Below are positions 1 through 11,000 of a stretch of DNA of 64,000 bases, piece after piece. The DNA lies in NCBI GenBank assembly GCA_022414725.1, contig CM039465.1, positions 38,581,754-38,645,753 on the forward strand, in the 5' to 3' direction. Numbering within the stretch: the first letter of the stretch is position 1; each line of letters begins with the position of its first letter. The DNA is from Microglena sp. YARC (Eukaryota > Chlorophyta > Chlorophyceae > Chlamydomonadales > Chlamydomonadaceae). The notes under the pieces are model-generated. The model saw only the letters and a program-made list of their open reading frames with translations. It had not been told where the DNA came from and made no database searches. Made by a program: the position numbers and the translations under genes.

Positions 1-136
1 GATCCCAGAGGAAATGCAACATCAACCATTGCAGCAATTTAGCAAGTGTGGTGCCTATAGCAAGGCAAAAGTAACATCTGTGTAACATGCAGCAAGTCCG
101 TGCCGGTGCAGCATGCGCCTCCGCCTTGTTGGAAGG

Positions 137-262
137 AAAGGCAACATCAGTACATGGACTACCGCGCGTCAGCAGGGAAGTTACCTGCCTCTTCCACGGC
201 AAGGCAACATCAGTACATAGACTACCGTGAGTCAGGAGGGAAGTTATCTGCCTCTTCCAAGG
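137..262. repeat. 63-bp tandem duplication
   Basis: Two copies, at about 137-199 and 200-262, each beginning AAGGCAACATCAGTACAT and ending CTGCCTCTTCCA. No gene is evident in 1-590. Confidence 0.8.
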
Positions 263-594
263 CGGCAAGTCTCATAAATGAATCTAGCCAAGGCTCGAAA
301 CGCAGACCCATCTGATTGATGCCGTAAAATACTTTACCGTACAGCCAGAGCTCAATTCAAATAATACTATATATTTGTGTATGTATGTTATTGTCTTGTT
401 CTGCATTTTCAAATGTATGTTACAGTCCAGGGGTACCCTCGCAGGCTAAAGGGGGGCTTGTCCAACTTTGGGAAATTAAGAAAATAATGTAAATAGTTGT
501 ATTATAGTACCGGTATAAAATACGGCTTGCATTCTATATATTCTAGGTGTCATCCAGGACATTCGAGGCTATCTACGCATGTATGTATGTTGTT

Positions 595-835
595 ACAGGC
601 CAGGGGTAGGACAAAAAGGCTGAAGAGACTTGCTTAACCATGACAGGAGGGGCTTAAAAGGGAAAAGCACTGATGATTACAGTCCAGGGGCAGGCCAAAT
701 AGGTTTAAGGGACTTGCCTGACCGTGACAGGAGAGGCTTAACACGGAAAAGCACTGATGAACTGAACCTCGAACAATCGGTTTACTGACGTGGGCCCCGA
801 GACTATAAATTCGAATGATAGTGTTATGTGACAAC
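595..835 (-). repeat. SINE-A, two reverse copies
   Basis: Two head-to-tail copies (about 595-660 and 672-835) of the dispersed family with CAGTCCAGGGGTAGGCCAAA, then GGGACTTGCC and AGCACTGATGAACTGA. A fragment also lies at 424-480. In the opposite reading the family ends TGTAAC(ATAC)n. Confidence 0.75.
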
Positions 836-878
836 AAGTTTTAGATTTAGGGCGACATCGCAGCGGGCTGAGTGCGAC

Positions 879-1060
879 CAGGGTACTACATTTTGTCATT
901 TGGGGTTGCGCTTTTGACGCAACTGCCTCCTTGTGGGGTGCGCTTTTGACTCAACTGAAAAGGGAAGTCTGCTCGCCGCGCCCAGAGGGGGTTTAAAACA
1001 TTGCGTCAATCGCGCAGTCGGGCTCCAAAACCTCAATAGCGCGCGTCATGTAGTACCCTG
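879..1060. mobile_element. hAT-type MITE
   Basis: 182-bp element with terminal inverted repeats CAGGGTACTACA at both ends. The flanking 8-mers AGTGCGAC and AGTGCAAG are an imperfect target duplication. It abuts the 40-bp array at the ELP2 stop codon. Confidence 0.75.
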
Positions 1061-1180
1061 AGTGCAAGTGAACACTCTGAGCGAGTGATGATCACCCACA
1101 GATGCAAGTGAACACTCTGAGCGAGTGATGATCACCCACAGATGCAACTGAACACTCTGAGCGAGTGATCATCACCCACA
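1061..1180. repeat. 40-bp triplication across the ELP2 stop codon
   Basis: Three units (1061-1100, 1101-1140, 1141-1180), each with AACACTCTGAGCGAGTGAT. The transcript-first unit encodes [12 protein letters not shown]; because 40 is not a multiple of 3, the second unit supplies the stop. Confidence 0.9.
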
Positions 1181-1639
1181 GATGCAAGTCGCATACCACT
1201 GCCGTTCTTGTCCCCAGCAGTCCAACACAGGGCATTGATTGACGCAGTGTGCCGCTGTCCCTCTCCACTGCTCCACATGCAAGCTCCCTCCACCACCAAC
1301 GATTCACCACCACCACCACTGCCACCACGTACGCTCCACACCTGGACCTCCCCACTCTCCAGACCCACGGCAAGGAGGCATCCCTGCTCCCCAGAGGCTC
1401 CCACAGGCATGGGGCACTCAGCGAAGGCCACAGCAGTAACGGCCGACGGGAAAACAGGGAGGGTGAGGGCAAGCTGCATGGCAGGGGGGGCTTCGCCCCC
1501 CTGCCCTACCTCAGCCGCCCCCCCAGTATTGGTTGTCCCCACGCGCCATATCTTAACACAACCATCTCGCGCCCCGGTCGCCAGGAGGGCGTCGTCTGGG
1601 GACCAGCTGGCCCCCCAAATGACACGCGCATGGGCTCCC
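1132..1639 (-). CDS. ELP2: ELP2 exon 14 and stop (residues 742-909)
   Basis: Encodes [50 protein letters not shown] and [13 protein letters not shown], ending SCICG. The acceptor is TTCAG before 1639. The end lies inside a 40-bp triplication, so the last five residues come from the second unit. Confidence 0.92.
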
Positions 1640-1864
1640 CTGAACAGGAAATGTGGTGTACTGGTGTGAGTACTCCCTCATTGTATACTCCCTCATTGTG
1701 TACTTCCATATTGTGTACTTCCATATTGTGTACTTCCTCATTGTGTACTTCCTCATTCGTGTTTGTTGGTGTGGTTGGGGGGGGAGCTGCGGACCAGCTT
1801 GTGAGCTTGCTCCGTAAATGACATAGCCACATATGCATGCCTTTCCACCCCACCCCACCCTCTC

Positions 1865-1947
<83 letters not shown>

Positions 1948-1960
1948 TCACACACACTCA

Positions 1961-2007
<47 letters not shown>

Positions 2008-5000
2008 TGCACACTTCCCCCTCCGCCCCTGTCTCACATGCACGAACAAAACACTCCAATAGAAAGGACAATTGACTCACTTCACCGGTTACAGCAGCGT
2101 GAATGCATCATGTAGTGTAGTGTAGTGTAATGCATCGTGTAGTGCAGTATAATGTAATGCATCATGTAATGTACAGTGGACTCACTTCACCGGTTACAGC
2201 AGCGTGAATGCATCATGTAGTGTAGTGTCATGCATCGTGTAGTGTAGTGTAGTGTCATGCATCATGTAATGTACAGTGGACTCACTTCACCGGTTACAGC
2301 AGCGTGAATGCATCATGTAGTGTAGTGTCATGCATCATGTAATGTAGTGTAGTGTCATGCATCATGTGGTGCAGTATAATGTGATGCATCATGTAATGTA
2401 CAGTGGACTCACTTCACCCGGTACAGCAGCGTGAATGCATCATGTAGTGTAGTGTAGTGTCATGCATTGTGTGGTGCAGTATAATGTAATGCATCATGTA
2501 ATGCACAGTGGACTCACTTCACCAGTTACAGCAGCGTGAATGCATCATGTAGTGTAGTGTCATGCACCGTGTAGTGTAGTGTAGTGTCATGCATCATGTG
2601 GTGCAGTATAATGTAATGCATCATGTAATGTACAGTGGACTCACTTCACCCGGTACAGCAGCGTGAATGCATCATGTAGTCTAGTGTCATGCTTCGTGTA
2701 GTGTAGTGTCGTGTAGTGTAGTGTCATGCATCATGTAACGTACAGTGGACTCACTTCACCGGTTACAGCAGCGTGAAAGCATCATGTAGTGTAGTGTCAT
2801 GCACCGTGTAGTGTAGTGTAGTGTCATGCATCGTGTAGTGTAGTGTAGTGTCATGCATCGTGTGGTGCAGTATAATGTAATGCATCATGTAATGCACAGT
2901 GGACTCACTTCACCGGTTACAGCAGCGTGAATGCATCATGTAGTGAAGTGTCATGCATCGTGTAGTGTAGTGTAGTGAAGTGTCATGCATCGTGTAGTGT
3001 AGTGTAGTGTAGTGTCATGCATCATGTCATGTACAGTGGACTCACTTCACCGGTTACAGCAGCGTGAATGCATCATGTGGTGTAGTGTAGTGTCATGCAT
3101 CATGTAGTGTAGTGTCATGCATCATGTGGTGCAGTATAATGTAATGCATCATGTCATGTACAGTGGACTCACTTAACCCGGTACAGCAGCGTGAATGCAT
3201 CATGTAGTGTAGTGTAGTGTCATGCATCATGTAGTGTAGTGTCATGCATCATGTGGTGCAGTATAATGTAATGCATCATGTCATGTACAGTGGACTCACT
3301 TAACCCGGTACAGCAGAGTGAATGCATCATGTAGTGTAGTGTAGTGTCATGCATCATGTAGTGTAGTGTCATGCATCATGTGGTGCAGTATAATGTAATG
3401 CATCATGTCATGCACAGTGGACTCACTTAACCCGGTACAGCAGCGTGAATGCATCATGTAGTGTAGTGTAGTGTCATGCATCATGTAGTGTAGTGTCATG
3501 CATCATGTGGTGCAGTATAATGTAATGCATCATGTCATGTACAGTGGACTCACTTAACCCGGTACAGCAGCGTGAAATCATCATCCAACTTTGGGTCCTC
3601 GGTGGCCAAAGCCACAGGAGACCTCTGAAAGAGTGAGCACGATCGGTCCCTGGAGCAAGCTAGGAGGTAGACACCATCATGCGACCACGACAGGTGTGTG
3701 ACTGTGAGAGAATGGACCTGTGCAGGGGGGGAGGGGGCTGAGAGGGTGAGCCATGAGCTACTAGCTACTGATCATGCGACCACGACAGGTGTGTGACTGT
3801 GAGAAAAATGAAACCTGTGCAGGGGGGGGGGGGGAGAGTGAGGTATGAACTACTAGCTACTAGCTACTAATCATGCGACCACGACAGGTGTGTGACTGTG
3901 AGAGAATGAACCTGTGCATGGGGGGGAGGGGGGGGGGGGGGGGGAGAGAGTGAGCCATGAGCTACTAGCTACTAGCAACTAATCATGCGACCACTAACTG
4001 ACTTGTAACTGACTTGTAACTGACTTGTAACTGATTTTTAACTGACCTGTAACTGAGTGACAGGTCTCCAGCCCTCCGCTGACGTGCGCCAAACCCAGAC
4101 AGCGGCGGTGGATGCTGATTTGGCCACACATGCCGATGCTATGTACTTTCCATCAGGGCTGGCAGCAACACAAAACACGTCGTTTCCATGCCCATATAGC
4201 TTGTGCACCTGTGTAGCGTTGGGGTGTGGGGTGTGGGTGTGGGGGGGTGTTCAGCCGCTGGGGGGGTGTTGGGGTTGTGGGGGTGAGGGTGGGGTGTCAG
4301 CCGCTGGGTGTGTGTGTTGAGGGTGGGGGTGGAGTGGGGGTGGGGACAGCAACACAGAATACGTCGTTTCCATGCCCTTATAGCGGGTGCATGTGTGTAG
4401 GTGTTCAGGTGTTTAGGTGTTTAGGTGTTTAGGTGTGTAGGTGTCTAGGTGTGTATGTGTTTTGGTGTGTAGGTGTTTAGGTGCATGCGTGTATGTTTAG
4501 TTGTTTAGTTGTTTAGTTTTTTGTGTGTTTTGGTGTGTAGGAGTTTAGGTGCATGGGTGCAGGTTTAGTTTTTTTTTGTGTTTTGGTGTTTAGGAGTTTA
4601 GGTGTTTAGTTGTTTTGGTGTTTTGGTGTTTTGGTGTGTAGGTGCATGCGTGCAGGTTTTGGTGTTTGGGTGTTTGGGTGTTTAGGTGTTTTGGTGTGTA
4701 GGTGTTTAGGTGTTGGGGTGTGTAGGTGTTTAGGTGCATGTGTGTAGGTTTAGGCGTTTAGGTGTTTAGGTGTTGGGGTCTTGGAGCGTTGGGATCTTTG
4801 GGGTGTTAAGGCGTTGGGGGGGTGGGTGGGGGGTGCGGTGTTGGGGGGGTCTTAGTGAGGTGGGGTGGGGTCAGGGTGGGGGGATGGAGGGGAACACACT
4901 CCATGGAGGGGACCACACTCCAGGCAATACATGGAGGGGACCACATGGAGGGGACCACACTCCAGGCTATACATGGAGGGGACCACATGGAGGGGACCAC

Positions 5001-8000
5001 ACTCCAGGCAATACATGTGTGTCTGTTGACTGTCCAGGGGTAGCCAAAGCAATTTATCACACACCTGCTGTGCATTCCAGAGCATATCTCATCATGTTTG
5101 AATTGTATGTATGCATGTATGCGTGTATAATTACTGTCCAGGGGTAGCCAAAGCAATTTACCACACCTGCTGTGCATTCCGGAGCATATCTCATCATGTT
5201 TGAATTGTATGTATGCATGTATGCGTGTATAATTACTGTCCAGGGGTAGCCAAACATAACAAGTGACTTTTGTGAAGCACTGGCATTGCCCCACTAGCTT
5301 AACAAGTCCTAGGCAGCGTCGCAAGCGATGAGGAAAATTGGCGGAGAGTATTTGCAACGGAATCGAGCGGACCGAAGCCACTGCGTTACGAGACTGTTGG
5401 CTGACATGTCAGGCTTTGTCTCGGTCGTTGGTCAGTTAAACAGACAAAGGGTGACCCTGGGGCTCCCGCCCCCAGAAGGGGAGGCTCCGCAAAAAAACTG
5501 CTCTTCAAGTGCGACAGTAAGAAGTAACACAACGCACCTCTGGCCACAAGGTGTTTTGCGACAGATGCTCTTCTAGAGGGGGTCCTGAAACAGCCGAGGG
5601 AGCAGCACTGGGCACCAGGTCAGGTCCTTCATTGTAGCCATCCCCCATCCCTCCTGAGTTGTGAAGTGTGTTGTGTGTTGTGTGGGGGTTGTAAAAAACG
5701 TGGGTGTGGTGTGTTGTTTGAGGGAGCACACTGGGCACCAGGTCAGGTCCTTCATTGTAGCCATCCCCCATCCCTCCTGAGTTGTGAAGTGTGGTGTGTG
5801 TTGTGTGGGGGTTGTAAAACGTGTGGTGTGGTGTGTTGTTTGAGGGAGCAGCACTGGGCACCAGGTCAGGTCCTTCATTGTAGCCATCCCCCATCCCTCC
5901 TGAGTTGTGAAGTGTGGTGTGTGTTGTTGGGGTTGTAAAACGTGTGGTGTGGTGTGTTGTTTGAGGAGCAGCACTGGGCACCAGGTCAGGTCCTTCGTTG
6001 TAGCCATCCCCCATCCCTCCTGAGTTGTGAAGTGTGGTGTGTGTTGTGTGGGGGTTGTAAAAACTTGTTGGTGTGGGTGTTGTTTGAGGGAGCAGCAATG
6101 GGCACCAGGTCAGGTCCTTCATTGTAGCCATCCCCCATCCCTCCTGAGTTGTGAAGTGTGGTGTGTGTTGTGTGGGGGTTGTAAAACGTGTGGTGTGGTG
6201 TGTTGTTTGAGGGAGCAGCACTGGGCACCAGGTCAGGTCCTTCATTGTAGCCATCCCCCATCCCTCCTGAGTTGTGAAGTGTGGTGTGTGTTGTGTGGGG
6301 GTTGTAAAACGTGTGGTGTGGTGTGTTGTTTGAGGGAGCAGCACTGGGCACCAGGTCAGGTCCTTCATTGTAGCCATCCCCCATCCCTCCTGAGTTGTGA
6401 AGTGTGGTGTGTGTTGTGTGGGGGTTGTAAAACGTGTGGTGTGGTGTGTTGTTTGAGGGAGCAGCACTGGGCACCAGGTCAGGTCCTTCATTGTAGCCAT
6501 CCCCCATCCCTCCTGAGTTGTGAAGTGTGGTGTGTGTTGTGTGGGGGTTGTAAAACGTGTGGTGTGGTGTGTTGTTTGAGGGAGCAGCACTGGGCACCAG
6601 GTCAGGTCCTTCATTGTAGCCATCCCCCATTCCACCTGTGTTGTACGGGGTGGTGTGTGGTGTGTGTAGTGTTGTGTGTGGTGTGTGGTTTGTTGTGTGT
6701 GGGGTCAGCACTGAGCACCAGGTCAGGTTCATTGTAGCCATCCCCTATCCCACCCGAGTTGTACGGTGTGGTGTGTGGGGTTTGTACAATGTGTGGTGTG
6801 TGTTGTATGGTGTGGTGTGTGGTATGTGGTGTGTGGTGTTATGTGAGGGGTCAGCACTGGGCACCAGGTCAGGTTCATTGTAGCCATCCCCTATCCCACC
6901 CCAGTTGTACGGTGTGGTGTGTGGTGTGTGGTGTGTGGGGTTTGTACAATGTGTGGTGTGTGTTGTATGGTGTGGTGTGTGGTATGTGGTGTGTGTGGGA
7001 GTTGTACAGTGTGTGGTGTGTGGTGTGTGTTGTACGGTGTGGTGTGTGTTGTGTGGGGTTTGTACACTGTGTGTTGTGTGTTGTATGGTGTGGTGTGTGG
7101 TATGTGGTGTGTGTGGGAGTTGTACAGTGTGTGGTGTGTGGTGTGTGTTGTACGGTGTGGTGAGTGGTGTGTGGTGTGTGGGGTTTGTACAATGTGTGGG
7201 GTTTGTACAATGTGTGGTGTGTGTTGTATGGTGTGGTGAGTGGTATGTGGTGTGTGTGGGGGTTGTGCAGTGTGTGGTGTGTGGTGTACGGTGTGGTGTG
7301 TGGTGTGAGGGCGCAGCAATGGGAACAAGGCCAGGTCCTTCATTGTAGCCACTTCCCATCCCACCTGAGTTGTAAAGTGTGGTGTGCGGTGTGTGGTGTG
7401 TGGGGGTTGTACAATGTGTGGTGTGGTGTGTGTGTTAAACGGTGTGTGGGGTGTATGGGGGTTGTACAATGTGTGTTGTGTTATGTGAGGGCGCAGCAAC
7501 GGGAACAAGGCCAGGTCCTTCATTGTAGCCACCCCCCATCCTACCTGAGTTGTAAAGTGTGTTGTGTGGTATGTGGAAGGTGTGTGGTGTGTGGGGGTTG
7601 TACAGTGTGTGTGACGTTTGGTGTGTGTTGCGTGGTGTGTGTGTTGTGTTGTGTGAGGGCGCAGCAATGGGAACAAGGTCTGGTCCTTCATTGTAGCCAC
7701 TTCCCATCCCACCTGAGTTGTAAAGTGTGGGGTGCGGTGTGTGGTGTGTGGGGGTTGTACAATGTGTGGTGTGGTGTGTGTGTTAAACGGTGTGTGGGGT
7801 GTATGGGGGTTGTACAATGTGTGTTGTGTTATGTGAGGGCGCAGCAATGGGAACAAGGCCAGGTCCTTCATTGTAGCCACCCCCCATCCCACCTGAGTTG
7901 TTAAGTGTGGTGTGTGGTGTGGGGAATGTGTGTGGTGTGGGGGGGTTGTACAGTGTGTGTGACGTTTGGTGTGTGTTGCGTGGTGTGTGTGTTGTGTTGT

Positions 8001-11000
8001 GCGCAGCACTGGGAACAAGGTCAGGTCCTCCATTGTCCCATCCCACCTGATTTGTAAAGTGTGGTGTGTGGGGGTTGTACAATGTGTGACGTTTGGTGTG
8101 TGTTGCGTGGTGTGTGTGTTGTGTTGTGCGCAGCACTGGGAACAAGGTCAGGTCCTCCATTGTCCCATCCCACCTGATTTGTTAAGTGTGGTGTGTGGGG
8201 GTTGTACAATGTGTGACGTTTGGTGTGTGTTGCGTGGTGTGTGTGTTGTGTTGTGCGCAGCACTGGGAACAAGGTCAGGTCCTCCATTGTCCCATCCCAC
8301 CTGAGTTGTACGGTGTGGTATGTGGTGTGTGGTGTGTGTGGGGTTGTACAATGTGCGGTGTGAGGTGTGTGTTGTACGGTGTGTGGTGTGTGGTGTGTGT
8401 GGGGTTGTACAATGTGTGGTGTGAGGTGTGTGTTGTACGGTGTGTGGTGTGTGGTGTGTAGTGTGTGGTGGTATGTGAGGACGCAGCACTGGGCGCCAGG
8501 TTAGGTCCTCCAATGTAGCCATCCCCCATTCCACCTGTGTTGTACCGTGTGTGGTTTGTGTGGTGTGTGGTGTGTGTTCTACGGTGTGGTGTGTGGTTTG
8601 TGTGGTGTGTGGTGTGTGTTGTACGGTGTGTGGTGTGTGGTGTGTGTTCTACGGTGTGTGGTGTGTGGTTTGTGCGGTGTGTGGTGTGTGTTGCGGGTGT
8701 GTGGTGTGTGGTGTGTGTTCTACGGTGTGTGGTGTGTGGTTTGTGCGGTGTGTGGGGTGTGTTCCAAGGTGTGTGGTGTGTGGTGTGTGTTGTACGGTGT
8801 GTGGTGTGTGTGGGGGTTGTACAATGTGTGGTGTGTGCTGTGTGGCGTGTGGGGTGTGTTCCAAGGTGTGTGGTGTGTGGTGTGTGTTGTACGGTGTGTG
8901 GTGTGTGTGGTGTGTGTGGGGGTTGTACAATGTGTGGTGTGTGCTGTGTGGCGTGTGGGGGTCGTACAATGTGTGTAATGTGGTGTGGTGTGTGTGGTGT
9001 GTGGTATGTGAGGGAGCAGCACTGGGCACCAGGTCAGGTCCTTCATTGTAGCCATCCCCCATCCCACCTGAGTTGTATGGTGTGGTGTGTGGTGTGTGGT
9101 GCGTGAAGTCCGTGCAATGTGTGGTGCGTGGTGTGTGTTGTATGGTGTGGTGCGTGGTGTGTGTGGTGTGTTGTGTGATGGCGTAGCACTGGGAACCAGG
9201 TCAGGTCCATCATTGTAGCCATCCCCCATCCCACCTGAGCTGAACGGTGAGGTGTGTGGTGTGTGGGGTGGTGAGTAATGTGGTGTGTGGTGTGAGGTGT
9301 GAGGTGTGTGGTGTGTGTAATGTGGTGTGTGTGTTGTGTGTTGTGTGTTGTACGGTGTGGTGCGTGGTGTGAGGAGGCAGCACTGGGAACAAGGTCATGC
9401 CCTCCATTGTAGCCATCCCCCATCCCACCTGAGTTGCACGGTGTGGTGTGTGGTATGTGTTGTACGGTGTGTGTTGTACGGTGTGGGGGTTGTGCAATGT
9501 GCTGTGTGTGGGGGTTGTACGATGTGTGTTGTGTTCTGTGTTGTGTGGCGTGAGGATGCAGCACTGGGCACCAGTCCAGGTCCTTCATTGTGGCCATCCC
9601 CCATCCCACCTGTGTTGTACAGTGTGGTGTGTGGTGTACGGTGTGGTGTGTGGTGTACGGTGTGGTGTGTGATGTACAGTGTGGTGTGTGGTGTGTGGTG
9701 TGAGGGAGCAGCACTGGGAACCAGGTCAGGTCCTTCATTGTAGACATCCCCAATCCCACCTGAGTTGTACGGTGGTGTGTGTGGGGTGTGTAATTTGGTG
9801 TGGTGTGTGGTGTGTGCCCTCTCCCTCGCCCCCTCCGCCTTGCCCCCTCCCTCTTGCCCCCTTCACTCACCTCCTTCCTCCTCAATCCCACCATCCGCTT
9901 GTTCCCTCCCCTCAAGAAGGTGCGTCTGAACATCCTGATAAAGAGCCTTGTTGGATAGCCCTAATGCGGCCACTGCAGCACCCAGGGCACGGGTGGTCTT
10001 CTGACCTGCTGCACCTGCACAGCATGTAATTGCGTGTTTTTTACGCTCCTGCAGGATCATATATGTATATATATATATATTATATATATATATATATGGG
10101 TAATGATGCATGACAGTGTGGTCAACTCATTTGAAAACAAAATCATGTATGGTCCAAGCACGCATGTTTCTAAACCCTAAACCCTAAAACCAAGCATGCA
10201 TGGTCCAGGCAAGCATGCTTCTAAACCCCAACCCCTAACCCCAAGCATGTATGGTCCAAGCATGCAAACTTCTAAACCCTAAACCCTAAACCCAAGCATG
10301 TATGGTCCAAGCATGCATGCTTCTAAACCCTAAACCCTAAAACCAAGCATGCATGGTCCAGACGTGCATGCTTCTAAACCCTAAACCCAAACATGTATGG
10401 TCCAAGCATGCATGCTTCGAATTCCTAAACCCTAAACCCAAGCATGCATGCAGGGTAAGGCAGATTGACCATGAAATCAGAGAATCACAAAGCCCATGCA
10501 CCTGAGTAGTGGTGGGTGTTAAGTGGTGGTGGTGGTGGTGGTTGGTGGTGGTGGTGGGTGCATATCACAAAGCCCATGCACCTGAGTAGTGGTGGGTGTT
10601 AAGTGGTGGTGGTGGTGGTTGTTGGTAGTGGTGGTGGCAAGTGGTGGTGGTGGTGGGTGCATATCACAAAGCCCATGCACCTGAGTAGTGGTGGGTGTTA
10701 AGTGGTGGTGGTGGTGGTTGTTGGTAGTGGTGGTGGCAAGTGGTGGTGGTGGTGGGTGCATATCACAAAGCCCATGCACCTGAGTAGAGGTGGGTGTTAA
10801 GTGGTGGTGGTGGTGGTGGTTGTTGGTAGTGGTGGCAAGTGGTGGTGGTGGTGGGTGCATATCACAAAGCCCATGCACCTGAGTAGTGGTGGGTGGTAAG
10901 AGGTGGTGGTGGTGGTGGTTGTTGGTGGTGGTGGCAAGTGGTGGTGGTGGTGGTGGGTGCATATCACAAAGCCCATGCACCTGAGTAGTGGTGGGTGTTA

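Noticed and set aside
5505..9933. Long His/Thr-rich or Cys/Val-rich open frames of 100-380 codons on both strands
   Set aside because: They follow the repeat period of the exon 11 acceptor array and overlap on both strands; only the last part is a real exon.
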